From Seiridium cupressi (taxonomy: Eukaryota > Ascomycota > Sordariomycetes > Amphisphaeriales > Sporocadaceae), in NCBI GenBank assembly GCA_036674765.1, contig JARVKI010000034.1, forward strand, positions 310,001-374,000: a stretch of DNA of 64,000 nt, in the 5' to 3' direction. Below the pieces are notes generated by a model that searched no databases, was not told the origin of the DNA, and saw only the letters and a list, made by a program, of their open reading frames with translations. Below, piece by piece: positions 1 through 11,777 of this stretch. The position numbers and the translations under genes are program-made. Each line of letters opens with the position of its first letter. Positions within the stretch are counted from its first letter, which is position 1.

Positions 1-2064
1 GGAAGAGACCAGAGACGTCCGAAAGTGGATCGACGGATTATACAGACTGGAGAGCAGAGCCTCAACATGTCCCGCACCGAAGCGGCACCGTCAAGACTAT
101 TGTCAAGGCCGTCGTCCCCGACGCTGTGTTGGACAGAGCGCGCAGCGTTGCCCAAAGAGCAAGGCGTTCCAGCATTGCTGAGGTGTACGAGAAGGCCAAG
201 GTCAGGGGTCAACAACTTGAGCGCAAAAAATGGGTCCAGGTACTTTTCGAGTACACCATCTACCTCTTGCTTGTTTGCTTCGTATACTTTGTCCTCATTG
301 GCATGCCCCTGTGGAAGGGGGCCGTCTACTGGCTGTACTGGGTTGTGTCAACCAAGTTCGTCATTGCTGGTGGCTGGTCCATCACCATCGGAATCGCTTG
401 CGTGTAAGCTCCCCATAAGCGTCATTGGCCGGTATACCAATAGCTAATCGTGTCGCAGATATGCCTTCGCTCCCCTTCTCATTCTGTTTGAGAAGGAGCC
501 TCCCATGGTTGAGCGACCAGACGACTTTGATAGGACTACCATCCCCGGTGTCCACAATACCGCTCTCCTAATTCCCTGCTACAAGTCAGAAAACATCATC
601 GGACCAACTCTAGATGCGGCACTCAAGATCTTCCCTGCCTCGCACATCTTCGTCATTGCCAATGGTAACTCGGAAACACCCCTTGACAACACGGCAGATG
701 TCTGTGCGCGCTACGGCGTCAAACATGTCTGGTCTGGTGTTGGCTCCAAGATCGTTGCTCAATATGTCGGCTGCTACAAGGCCAAGCGATTCGAAAACGT
801 CCTACTCATTGATGATGACTGCGCCTTGCCACCAAACTTCCCAGTCGTTAGCGACAGGCTCACTGACACGGTGAAGAGTGTCGGATACACCATCAAGAGT
901 GTTGGACCGGACTCGTCCAAGGGTACATGGTGCCAGCAAGCTCAGGACCTCGAGTACAAACTGTCGGGGCTCCAGCGCGCGTTTGCCGGCAAGGTCGGTA
1001 GTGCAACTTTCCCTCACGGTGCCATCTCCCTTTGGAACCGCAAATTTCTCATCGAGACCTTCAACGATCACCCAGGCTACTCGGTCTCGGAGGATTGGTT
1101 CTTCGGAGACAGCTGCCGCCGTCTCGGAGGCCGTATCGTCATGTGCTCTTCCGTGTTCGTCGAGACCGAGACTCCTAGCGCCGTCTTCTTTAGCAGCGGT
1201 GGCAGCCGTGGTGGCTTCGGTGAGATGACCATCTTCAAGCAGCGCTTCATGCGATGGAACTTCTTCTTCGTCAACGGCATGTACTACAACATGAAGTACA
1301 TCATCAAGAGCTGGAGCCTCGGCTGGTGGGAGATTGGTGCCAAGATCTTCGTCTTCCAAGAGGTCTACGAGACCCTCCTTTATCTGTTCACCCCATTCAT
1401 TCTTCCCATTTCCTTCATTGTCCGCCCCGACTTTTGCGGGTATCTGCTGGCCGGCACGATTGTCTTGTATCTGATCAACGTCGTTATCTTCAACGAGGTT
1501 CACCTGCGCTTGAGGAAGGAGCGCATCAGCTGGACCGTGCTCCTGGTTTACTATATGCCGTACAAGTTGATCCTCACCCTTGTCAACGTCGCAAGCTGCT
1601 ACTGGTCCTTGTATAAGTACGCCAAGTACTTCGCCAAGCGCCATCCCAAGATCATCGAGGACGAAAAGGCGGTCGAGGTGGCCATGCGCGTGGACGAGGA
1701 AGAGTACATCAACGAGAAGAAGGGACACACTGTATCTTCCAGCAGCTCGTCGTCCAGCTTCAGCGAGTACAGCTACTACACTGAGCACGGACTTCCTCAG
1801 ATGACCTCGACAAACACCACCACCATGGCGAATGACAAGAGGTTGAGCTTTATCCCCGGAACCATCGACTCGATCCCCCCGTCCCCAACGAGACCACAGC
1901 CCACCTACTCTGGTGGCCTTTCACCCATGGGCGTCCAGGCCAACGACTTCGCAGCACATGCTGAAGAGTCTCCTCGCGTCAGCTCCGAGAAGGCGGGATT
2001 CTTCCACTCAGCCGAGCGGAGGCCGAGACAGGCCAATATTGGCTGGGCTCAGAGTCCCGTATAA
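1..2064 (+). CDS. Membrane glycosyltransferase family 2 (Cps1-like polysaccharide synthase), 5' end outside window
   Basis: The reading frame is open from the window edge (codons begin at base 3) with no start that clearly belongs to it, so the gene is 5'-truncated. One intron at 404-458 (GTAAGC...GTCGCAG) joins two exons in frame, giving at least 668 residues. An N-terminal membrane pair (LFEYTIYLLLVCFVYFVLIG, then a second stretch) precedes a GT2 domain with the family motifs: LLIDDDCALP (DxD), SEDWFFG, and QRFMRW (the QxxRW acceptor motif). Three or more TM segments follow, then a Ser-rich low-complexity tail. In fungi this family includes the GT2 needed for hyphal growth on solid surfaces and the capsule synthase Cps1; it adds sugars processively at the plasma membrane. 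The exact polymer is not deducible here. The Ser/Pro tail is poorly conserved in character and may be regulatory. Confidence 0.9.
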
Positions 2065-4117
2065 CCGGGGTTGTTTTCTCCTTTCTCTCTCTCTTTTGGT
2101 GTTTTGGATATATAAAAGTAAGACGGAATATGCGGTTGACCCAGTCGGCAACCAAGATCTAATGTCTAAAGATACCAGTTAGCGATGCGCCTTGTATATA
2201 GTTTTCGTTGTGTATATATATTAGAATCAATCGAGCTGTCATGGTTATTCTTGACATTATTATTCAACCCGTCTCCCAACTTGGACTCCTGCTCGCGCGA
2301 CGCCACGGTATATTGAATATGCTCGACTTGAAAAGCACGCGTTGCATGATTGCCACGGCGGCATTATGCCGCATAAAAATGGAAGGGTATTGCATAACAA
2401 TGAGAGGCTGACGATGGCCTAAGCATACTGGGCACTGATGGATTGTGAATGGTCGGAGAACGAGCTCATCAATGACGGCTCTCCCGACAGGGATGATGTG
2501 GGATTGCTGCCAGCAATCGAGGATCAGGGCGCGGTCGAACGCACGGATGCTTGCGACTCTTTTTTTCGGTGCTTGTACTGCGGCAGGAGAAGTTCGCCTC
2601 GCAACCCGGGTTGTCGCTCGTTGTACTTCTGTGAAACGCGAGATTTTTTGGTCAACAGCAGTCGCGAGATCTAGCTTGGACGAAAAGAGCCTTGGTGGCT
2701 TGGAGCGCCTATCTTGTCTCTCCAAGTCCAAGCTTTCCAGGCGATAAGGTGGTACAGTAGGACAGCACAGTGTACACTCATGTAAGCGCACTAAGATTAC
2801 AGTAAAAGCTCACCAAGCTAAAAGATAACTCGTGTTTGACCCTCACTGAATGTTTACGGCAGGCAGCTCTCCGTTCCCAAGCAACAAACCAGAAGTATCC
2901 CTGGACTGGCATCGATTACATGACGTCTTGAATAGTACAAAACACAGTGTTCGTCGAAGAGCACATCGTCAGTACAGACATTGATCCCTTGCTGGCGTGA
3001 TGTGATGCCTGTTGCGCTGAAGAGCCGCTGGCATGCGAAGTTGAACATTTTGGGCTCCAAACACCGATATCCAACAATAAGCTCGGGATTTCCGCAGCAC
3101 TCACAAATTATATCCTATACTGCGAAAATGGCAACGCAGTGGGTTCGATTTGTCATGACTTTGGGGAGAGGAATCAGCCAAGAAATCGCAGAGGAGTGTT
3201 TGTTTGCCTGGCTGTTAGGTCACGGCCCGATTGCCTGTCACCTTTACTTTATCGGGATGGTCGCCAGCACTCGGCGCCGAGGTCTGTATGGAAATACGGA
3301 GCCGCATTTAGGCCAGGTGAGTCGGGAGACGGTAGCTGATCCACAAAACTGATATTGACAAAAACAGGTCCGATTAACCGAGTTCATTGAAGTGAGAAAT
3401 CTGCCTACACATTTGTTGTCTGCTTCCCCATTGTGGTAATGCATGCCCTCGTGGCACAACTTGCTTGCTTGAACCCGCAAAGCTGAGTAACACACCCATC
3501 GATATACATGATCTTGCATTCGACGATGCTCAAGAAAGCCGAGGAGAGCGTCTTGTAGTGAGTATATATGCGTAAGATCTCTTGTGTGGGACGGTGAAAA
3601 CTCTCAGGCCCTTAAGTGCCAAGAGAAGTATACGAGAGCTACATGATATAGAACAGGCAGCTATCAAACTAATGTACACAACGAATGTTACCGATATCAT
3701 AATACACCGGCTTCCTTCAACTGCCAAGTCGAACAGCTACCTCCACGTGCGTCATCCCCAATCTTAATGCTCACGGTTGGCATATTTTTAGTCCACGGCG
3801 CAGTAGTCTGGCAGGCATGCTATTCGCTACGGCCGTCTAATTTAAGTGTACGGGGCATTTTTCGCATCCTTCGCGCGTTTCGGGCCCGTATTCCCGCTAC
3901 GCCGTTTCGTTTAAGCATAAGTTGAAGAATAAAATACCTACGATGCCCCTTTGGTCGCCGCGAGGATTCATCGAATTTCAACGCGCCCTGCCAACACCTA
4001 CGGCTGTCAATCGTTAATTCATTACGTCACTCGCTCATTTTGGACCGCTCTTCCCATCGATCGCTTTTCCCAGCACCGGTCGGAAACATTCACGTTCACT
4101 CACGGGATCGAGACATC
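2065..4117. other. Intergenic: GT2 3' region and WSC upstream region
   Basis: No coding sequence is supported here. The first 150 bases hold the likely 3' UTR of the glycosyltransferase (T-rich, TATATAAAAG). A CpG-rich stretch at 3821-3915 contains two imperfect direct copies of a TATTC..GCTACG..CCGT..TTTAAG pattern. The last 100 bases are the C/T-rich leader of the first WSC gene. Confidence 0.5.
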
Positions 4118-4807
4118 ATGAAGTCCACTCTTATCCTCCTCCCCATCGTGGCAACCGCAGCTGCAGGAAGTCAGCTGAAGCAGACATCTGAGGACCCGGT
4201 TTTGGGTACGGACACAATCTATGGCTGCTACTCTTCAGTGGGCGAACTGCAACTGAACGGGGGAAACGTGTTTAACTCACAAGGCTCATGTGCAACGACT
4301 TGCAGAGCCGCGGGTGCCTACGTGGCCGCTACCCAGGAGACTTCCTGCTACTGCGGCGACACATACCCGGCCGCCAGCACGCTCGTCGATGACAGTCAAT
4401 GTGATGTGCCCTGTCCAGGCTACGCTGACTCTGCTTGTGGTGGAACGGATGCTTTCACCATCATCAACACTGGTGTGAAAGTTGAGGTTGGAAATTCTAT
4501 TGGCAACTCATCCAGCTCTCAGGTAGTTATCCCTGCTCTCTAAATTTGCCAAATTGAATTGTGCTCAGACATTTACTAGACATCAACGGCAACATCGTCG
4601 TCCATTACCTCTTCGGCTTCTGGGACCTCAACCACAATCGCACCTACAGGGCTGGGCTCGAACAGCACATCATCTACCGGCAGTTATACGGGAGCCACTT
4701 CATCTCCTTCGCCAACCATAGTCGGTACCAGCGGCGCAATCTCTCAACTTACTCTAAGTATTCTGAACATGGCCGCCTTTGGCCTGGGTGCCGTGTTGTT
4801 GATCTAA
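4118..4807 (+). CDS. Small secreted WSC-domain protein with GPI/TM-type C-terminus
   Basis: The start at 4118 opens a clear signal peptide (MKSTLILLPIVATAAAG). Two exons, 4118-4522 and 4580-4807, with intron 4523-4579, give 210 residues. The acceptor TTACTAG at 4579 is chosen because it keeps the frame of a Ser/Thr-rich stalk ending in a hydrophobic tail (NMAAFGLGAVLLI), typical of a GPI-anchor signal or a single TM; a nearer AG at 4568 breaks this frame. One WSC domain (roughly residues 30-110) shows YGCYSS, CATTCRA, TSCYCGD, CPGYADSACGG. WSC domains bind cell-wall carbohydrate; anchored forms include yeast stress sensors, but this protein has no visible cytoplasmic signalling tail, so a structural or adhesive wall role is more likely. 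Confidence 0.85.
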
Positions 4808-7134
4808 GTTGCCGAATCTTGAACCTCCGACCGGAGACGCCAGGTATGCAGGTATCATTGAGAGCCGAGCCGATTGTGTTCTAATGGTTATCCGGGTCCT
4901 GGGTGAGGAAGAAAGCATCACAGTGCTCTAACCAACGAACAAGTGGGTGACGGGGTAAAAGTGTACCAATCTATCGTATATATGCTCAGGCGGGAAATGA
5001 AATATTACATGTATCTGCCGTAGGTGATCTACAACACTCTCTCCTAGTACTAGTAGAGACTGTCTCTGATCGACCGCCCTACTCGACTCCTTGGTTACGC
5101 CAAAGATGTGGCATGCAGAACCTATGCAGTAAGTATGCATTCATCTACTGGGAAATATTTCCCATAATTCAAGTTCTTGAATTAGTGTCGAGCTAGACGC
5201 AACCGTTGGGTCTTCGCAAATTTGGTCCTATTCAATTCGCAATTTACAGGTACTCGAGACTGAAATTCGAGATAAACGCTCTCCAGGGAGGTCTTCCACG
5301 GCGAACCGCACTGGACATGTTCTCTTTACGCAGAGAAAAGTACAATTTTGTTCGTCTTGAAGAACGAGGATGGAGGGCAGAGGCACCGTAGGCTATCGTG
5401 TATCTCATTTTCTCGAGGACAACCAGACATATACATTTTCTTGGCATATCCAGCAAGATGGCTAATTGTGTTTGTACAAGTGAAAATCGATAATAAAGAT
5501 CATTATCCTGGGATGGTCTTTTTTCTTTCTTTTTTTCCCTCTCAGACCTTTGTTCAATGTATATTTATTCATAGATGCCTAGAACTTAGGCTACTGAGCA
5601 TGTCTTGAGTCCTACCACGGATAATTGAAAGCAACATTGACGCCAAACCCAATCTACACTAGCAATGGTGAAGGCAAGCTGGCGCTCGTATCATCCTAGT
5701 ACTTTGCACGCCAGCCGGCTTCCGGACCCGAGCCTGAGCTAAACAGCCTCAACTTGGTACAGATCTGGCAATCAGCGCATTGACTGTCCAGACTAAATAG
5801 TAGGGCTGATATAAACTTTGGCAGTGACATCAGAGGCCAGTCAGCCTCGTCGTGATACATGTACGTATAATAGCGTTTTGCACATGTTCAGGGCTATACA
5901 CTAATCCATCCTGTGCTGTCTTTATTTCAACCGCAGAATCCAGCAGCAAGGGTACGGATAATTAGACCGAACTAAGTTACTGGAAACAAGGGCCTGGGCC
6001 TGGTACCTAGCCGATGCGACCTAAGTGAGATCGAGCCCAACCGACAGGCTGTTTTCGCCGAAACGGCCATATGCCTTTTCCATGCAGCGACTCCCCTATC
6101 ATCAATTGCGTCTTATCTACGTAATGGCCATATTCCCTCGCTTGAACTCGTGACGCTTTTTTCTCTGCGAACCGTTGGCAAATGCGGCTGATCGAAACGC
6201 AGCTCGGACTGTCGGTTATATTGGATGAGACCTGCACATTAGGCACGCATCGCCCTGGCGGCTACCACCTCGTATTTTTCTTGTATCGACTATCTGCCCA
6301 GATGGCAGATGGATTGTGACTGTAAGCGAGAGAGCAGGGGGCTTCTGGCGGACCAGGATCATTGATGCTGTCCCCAACTGCCGTCTTAAGCTTAAAGGTA
6401 TTTTGCCTTGATATCTAGGCCAACTCGGCCCATGCCATGGGTATACGATGCCCAATTGGCCTGCTTGGCTGCAGCCCATATGCAGGAACCCAAGCGCTGA
6501 CCCCCATGCGCATACAACTTAAAAGTCCGATTTGACACGCTTGCATGCGACTATTGATCTCCAATTCCTCATTGGGGTCCCATCACCGCCTTCACGTACT
6601 GCGATGGCGTTATCCAATTTTAACGTCGACCAGGCCTGTATTATAGATAGCTGAATTATACATCGCTCACTAGGTATATCGGACCAGCTGGTTTGACGTC
6701 CGCGGTCAATCTTTCGAGCCTGAGTGCAAGTCCCTCAAGTATTGAAGTTTCTACGAGGTGTTCGATAATATTCGTGATCACGTATAAGGTAAGGATGGAT
6801 ACTGCACCTCCATTGGACTATTGATCCTCTACGGAGCAAGGCGGATATTTTGAAGTTCCTGATACGAGCAGTATGCTCCTTCGGGCGTTACTCCAACGTG
6901 AAAAGATCCTAGCTCGTGGTCACATTTCCGGCATGCAGGTGGCATGTTCAGCGGCGCCAACTAATTAGAGCCGGAATCCATCTGGATTCTTGTTGTTATA
7001 AGATATGTTCCAACTCATAATATCCTTGTAAGTCTATCTATAGCAGATGATTTCAATCGTTGATGCCCCAAGTCTAACGGCTAGATTTTTTATCGCCTCT
7101 CTTACTGTAGCTGCCATGTGCATTTGTCAAAACC
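4808..7134. other. Intergenic between the two WSC genes, no gene seen
   Basis: About 2.3 kb without a supported gene. ORFs are short and unlike known families. A small inverted repeat (ATTCAAG..CTTGAAT) lies at 5167-5182. The last few hundred bases are the probable promoter of the second WSC gene. Confidence 0.45.
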
Positions 7135-9106
7135 ATGGCATCTTCTAGGTCCATTGCTGCAATTGCAGCGTTCGCACTCGTTTCCAGTACTTGTGCCTGG
7201 TACAATGAATTACCGACTTGCCTCGACGAATTCCAGCCATTCGTCCCGGTTGGCTGTTTCGATAATGGGCTACCTGGTGAAAAGGAGGCTCTCTCCATGA
7301 AGACGGACCTTCCCGTCACGGGCATGACCACCGAGATATGTGTGGCAGAGTGTAAAGGTAAGTTGTATGTTCCATAGAGCTTCTTCTATTCACGTCGTGT
7401 TACACGAATGCTTGAACATAAATTGGTCATTATACTATTGTCAATGGATACAACTGTTATTAGTATTGGAGCTGATTTTAGTATAAGGGAATGGTTTTCG
7501 CTACGCTGGGTTGGCTTGGTACGGCTCATGCTATTGTGGCCAGACTGTCGACAGAGCCACAGTAGACAGCAGTCAGTGTTCGTTGCCTTGCGATGGCAAT
7601 AAAACCGAGACATGCGGAGGTGATACTCAAATCAATGTTCATCAGGACCCGACCTTCCTTCCGGTCAATGAGACGATTGTTGACGAGTACGTTGGTTTGG
7701 GGTGCTACACTGATGAATCAAGTCACGGTAGGGCTCTGTTCTACCAGCAGGATCTGGACATAGAGAGTGTAGACACCGAGACATGCCTCAAGTCTTGCCT
7801 AACAGGTGGCTTCCCATTCGCAGGGACTGAATATGGTCAGGAGTGCTATTGTGGTGTCGTCATGGGAAACGAGACCAGCCAAGCAGACGCAAGCGAGTGT
7901 GCTATGACTTGCAAAGGCAATTCTAGCGAGACGTGTGGTGGACCGAATCGTCTGACCCTCTACGTCGCAAAAGATCTCTTGTCCCTACAGCCGTGCGGGT
8001 ACGAACCTCCAGAGAATTCTACCAGCTCAACTGCCTCTAGTACCGCTTCCAGCTCGTCAAGTTCATCTGTGAGCAGTACATCGATTATCACAACCTCGAC
8101 CAGCACAACTTCGGTTTGTACAACTTCTACTACAACTTCTGCATCTATAACAAGTACCACCACAAAGGTAGTTAGCAGCACAACTTCATCGGCGCCTCTG
8201 TGCACCAGCACGACGATCACCCCACCAAGCTGTGAATTCAAGTGTGGGAAATGGTGTTCCTCCCCATTGCCCGATTGGAGTGACAGCGCCGGTTGTTTAA
8301 CTGCATGGTCTTCTTGCGCTTTGCAAGTGACCAGCTGTTTCAAGAATGCCGGATGGCCCGATGCCATGGATTGCTTCAACTTCGTCGAATGGTGTAGTGA
8401 TATCAAGGGATATTGTGGTAGCAGCTGCAAGGGCAAGACGTGTGGCACTAAGTCCGAGTGCCTCGAGAAGAGTCCTCCCACCAACGGCCGGCCTGGCACT
8501 ACGTCGACTTCGGTCTACCCATGCACAACGATAGCTACAACGACCAAGGCTGCGAGCACTACGTCTAGCAAACCCACTTCAAGCAAGCCTACATCAAGCT
8601 GTCCAGTGCCCACGCCAACTGGAATTTGCAAACAGCCCCAAAATTCGAGAGATGGCTACGATGTAGGCGCGCCGGTTGGTGGCATTCAGCTGCCCGTTTT
8701 GACTTGCAACAATCTCGAGGCCCAGTACAACGCTGGTAACATATTCAAGCTATACACGGAGTCCGATAGCACGAAATGCGGCTCTTATCCTAGGTCCAAA
8801 TACCCCGAAGCCTGCGCTGACGCGTGCAAGGCCCAATATGATGATTGCCTGGATGTATATGCCGAAGGTTGCAAGGTCGATGGCAGGACTGGCGGTAAGA
8901 GCTATGGCAACGGCTATAGTAGCCGTAAGACCCGGCGCAGCAGCAATCCTGAAGTCAACGACTTGGAAATACGCAACAATAATCGATTTGGTGAGAGCTA
9001 TGATAGTGCGACGGCTAGGTGCAAACAGCAGTATTCTGACTGCTTGGATGCTAACAAGGGTACTAAGGGGGATGGGAAGTGCGCCAAGTATGGCGAGGGA
9101 TGGTAA
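7135..9106 (+). CDS. Secreted multidomain WSC protein with extra Cys-rich modules
   Basis: Two exons, 7135-7357 and 7488-9106, encode 613 residues; the intron is 7358-7487 (GTAAGT...ATAAG), and the acceptor is fixed by the frame reading CKGNGFRYAG across the join. A signal peptide (ASSRSIAAIAAFALVSSTCA) is followed by WSC domain 1 (about 36-125, SCYCGQ, TCGGDTQ) and WSC domain 2 (about 143-233, GCYTDES, ECYCGVV, TCGGPNR). A Ser/Thr linker leads to a module rich in Cys and Trp (CGKWCS...CFNFVEWCSD). After a second Ser/Thr spacer, a C-terminal part holds two related motifs, CKAQYDDCLD and CKQQYSDCLD. No TM or GPI tail is visible, so it is probably secreted to wall or medium. It lies 2.3 kb downstream of another WSC gene on the same strand. 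Confidence 0.88.
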
Positions 9107-9159
9107 ATTAGGGAATGACTACATATTGTATCCGTGTTTGGCATACTAATATCTAATAA

Positions 9160-10916
9160 TTAATACAAATACACAGTCTGTTCTACCGGCTTTGGTGTCT
9201 GCTCCTCGTACCACTCGCCATGCATAACGCCTTGCACATATGCACCACCTACGAACTCGTATTCCAACAGCGATCCTCTGGCCTCGTTTCGCTTTCTCAA
9301 TGTGAAGGGAACCTGACCCATGTTGAAAATCCAAACTTCATCGCCTGGCTGGACCTCTAGATGCCCAAGCCCAATAAGCCCTGTTTCGGTGATGAAGAAC
9401 TTTCGATGCCTGGTCGTGTAATATATTGATGCAAAGGAATTATTTCTTTTACCTGTGGCTATGTAATCAGATACACTGGAAAGATCTTGCGAGTTGGCAC
9501 GTCTTTCCCAAGCAAAGTTAGAGTCTCTCATGATATCTCCTAGCAGGAGTCTACCAAAATCTCGTCCTTGGGTCTTGCGTCTTTGCAGACCCCCGTTGCA
9601 AACAATGCATAACATTCTCTGATGGTTTTTGCCAAGAGTCCATCTTGGACCCATCCCTGTCCGGGTATTGATGGACCAGCTATCTTGATCCTGTCCACCA
9701 GTACTCCTTTGAGGGCCAGAGACTTACCCTCGTAGGATGACCAGACATCTAAGGCCAGACCGCGATTGGCGAAATAGTGATAGTATCGCTTGACCACCCA
9801 AGTGGATGTACTGTCATAGCCTGTTGTGGCACTTAGATCGAGAGCCCAACGTGGAAGCCCAGGCGTTGCGATACTATCCTCGACTCGTGGGTCCATGTCT
9901 AGTACGCACAAGCCATCGGTATCCTCTATAAAATCCATCGTCGCCGCAACATAGACTTGCTGGACGGTCAGGCCATAGTCGCACCTGGAAGTTCTAGGTA
10001 GTTTGCCCTCTGGGATCAACCCTGACAATGCGTAAACCTTGTCGCGTGGATACGTCGCGTTCCGATGGCGAAAGCTGGTGACGTGGTAGGACTCTGCTAC
10101 TACATTGAACTTCCTTCTGGCAAATTCGATGTCTTGAACTGCGGCAAGGATCTCAAACACTCCGAGGTTAATAACAGAATCTTCATTTATACATGGCGGG
10201 ATGGGAAGCTGGTCCATATTCCCCTCGTTCCAAGTATAACTTGGTTAACTCATCCAATGCCACGCTATTGTGAAAGGTCTCCATAGAAAGGATGCGCTTT
10301 GCGGCAGAGCGGCCTCTTGTACAGTCCATATTCGATTCCACCACGAACACTTGCTCGAGATGATCGCTTGAAGAGCAGCGCGAAACCTCTCATTTGAAGT
10401 TGGCGTTTCCACTGTAGGAAATTTGTCCAGGCCTAGGTCACCTGGACCGGTCCCTGTCGAGCTCTCCGACGCTGAAGTGGCTGCCAGAAACCCGAAATAG
10501 CTAACCACAGACGTCGCATCCGTGAGCATGGTATCGTCTCGGATATCGCCTAACCAAAGGACTGCCAGCTTGCATTCAGGATAGATTCTGCGCATCAATC
10601 GGACCTGGGCCGATTTCTCCTGATAACCATCCTGGTTGATGCATAACTGGTCGACCCAAACACTCCTGCACTTATTGGTCTGACGAAGGCGGCGAAGAGC
10701 AGAGTGTAGATTCCTTGTTACATGAACGACCCAAATCTTCCGTTCTTGAATCTAGATAGTGACTCCATCTGATGGCTCGCCTCAGACGTACGAAAGCGCT
10801 TCGTACTGAGGTTGGTCCTGCAGGTTTGCCACTCGGATTCGACATCTGATAGGGTCGCCTGCCTCTCCAGGGAGCAGATCGAGGATGCGGATCTGATCAT
10901 TCTCGATAGGTTCCAT
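9160..10916 (-). pseudogene. HET-domain (heterokaryon incompatibility) pseudogene
   Basis: Read from an ATG at 10916, the frame gives a textbook HET start (YEALSYV) and continues through RSVWVDQLCINQDG, KLAVLWLGD and RIWTVQEAALP. It is interrupted in frame by TGA at 10784-10782, exactly where the family has Trp of SYVWG, by TAG at 10754-10752, and by TAA at 10247-10245 after WHWMS. A frame change is also needed near 9545-9600 to reach the conserved C-terminus (FFITETGLIGLG, VQPGDEVWIF, YEFVGGAYVQGVMHGE). The 40 bp around the first two stops are too short for an intron and interrupt conserved HET sequence. HET proteins trigger cell death on contact between incompatible hyphae; this copy cannot encode a full one. 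Confidence 0.85.
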
Positions 10917-11709
10917 CGCTGTAGGCCGCAAAAATGGAGAATTTAAGCATGAAAATGTGAAGCGAGGCTCCTAGGCCAGCCCCAAAAGCCCCTCTTTGCA
11001 CAGCGGTTTTTCATTGAGCTTATCTCACGGCACACGTGATGAAGCCATGGAATCGGTTTATTGGAACCCAAACAAGCTATAACATCCTGCCTCTCCGGCG
11101 GAGACAGTAACTTCCATGTCACATATCTAACAAGATCTAAAACATACATAGTCGGTACCGTTTGCGCAAACGTAGTCTTCTCAACTCCGCACTTAATTGC
11201 GAGGAATGTGATGGTAGGTACTTCCGTTACGTCTGCAAGAAGCGCGCGTAGCAATATCAGCAACATATATTAGATATAGCATACGTAAGGCCTTAGGTAT
11301 GTACTTGAACTGGCTTTGGAAGATATAGTCATTCAACAGACATAATATTAGCAACGGCTGTCGAGGCATCGGCGCTGGTTTTGCGAATATGGAGAGTATC
11401 ATGAGAATCTGGGGCATTTCAGCTGGCGTTTCAGCCAGCAAGCACGAACTTCAGAGCACCATCCTCCCCAGATATTAGCGAGTTGCTTGACTGACCATGG
11501 TGGCAGTGGATACGAAGTACATAGGAGATATCATTCAGTTCATAATCATCAGGAAGCGGTCAAGCATGCAAAGAAAGTTGTGCACCACTACATAGGTATC
11601 ATCGGCATCATCGGCAATAACGCATCGCTCATCACACGCAACATCGTCGAAAACACAACGCGAAACACTGAGGGAAACTATATCATCGCACGTCAAACGT
11701 CGTCATCAC

Positions 11710-11753
<44 letters not shown>

Positions 11754-11777
11754 CGGAGCGCATTGTGGGCACAATTC
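10917..11777. other. Intergenic between HET pseudogene and CoA-transferase
   Basis: No gene is supported. The segment holds the upstream side of the HET pseudogene and the 3' flank of the CoA-transferase gene, including a trinucleotide microsatellite. Confidence 0.45.
11711..11752 (+). repeat. (ATC)14 microsatellite
   Basis: An uninterrupted run of ATC units, about 42 bases, 26 bp beyond the stop codon of the class III CoA-transferase on the other strand. A few degenerate units precede it. It is probably length-variable between isolates. Confidence 0.9.

Noticed and set aside
802..1788. 328-codon open frame on the - strand
   Set aside because: It lies antisense within the glycosyltransferase gene and has no family resemblance; a shadow of codon bias.
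2264..2791. 175-codon frame on the - strand downstream of GT2
   Set aside because: Begins with GTG rather than ATG, Arg-rich random-looking text, no homology recognised.
3130..3170. tRNA B-box-like GGTTCGATTTG
   Set aside because: No A-box at a suitable distance and no cloverleaf can be drawn.
7960..8499. 179-codon frame on the - strand
   Set aside because: Antisense of the WSC protein's Ser/Thr linker; repetitive composition explains it.
10752..10790. Possible 40-bp intron removing the first two stops of the HET pseudogene
   Set aside because: Shorter than any intron here, and it would delete conserved residues of the SYVWG region.
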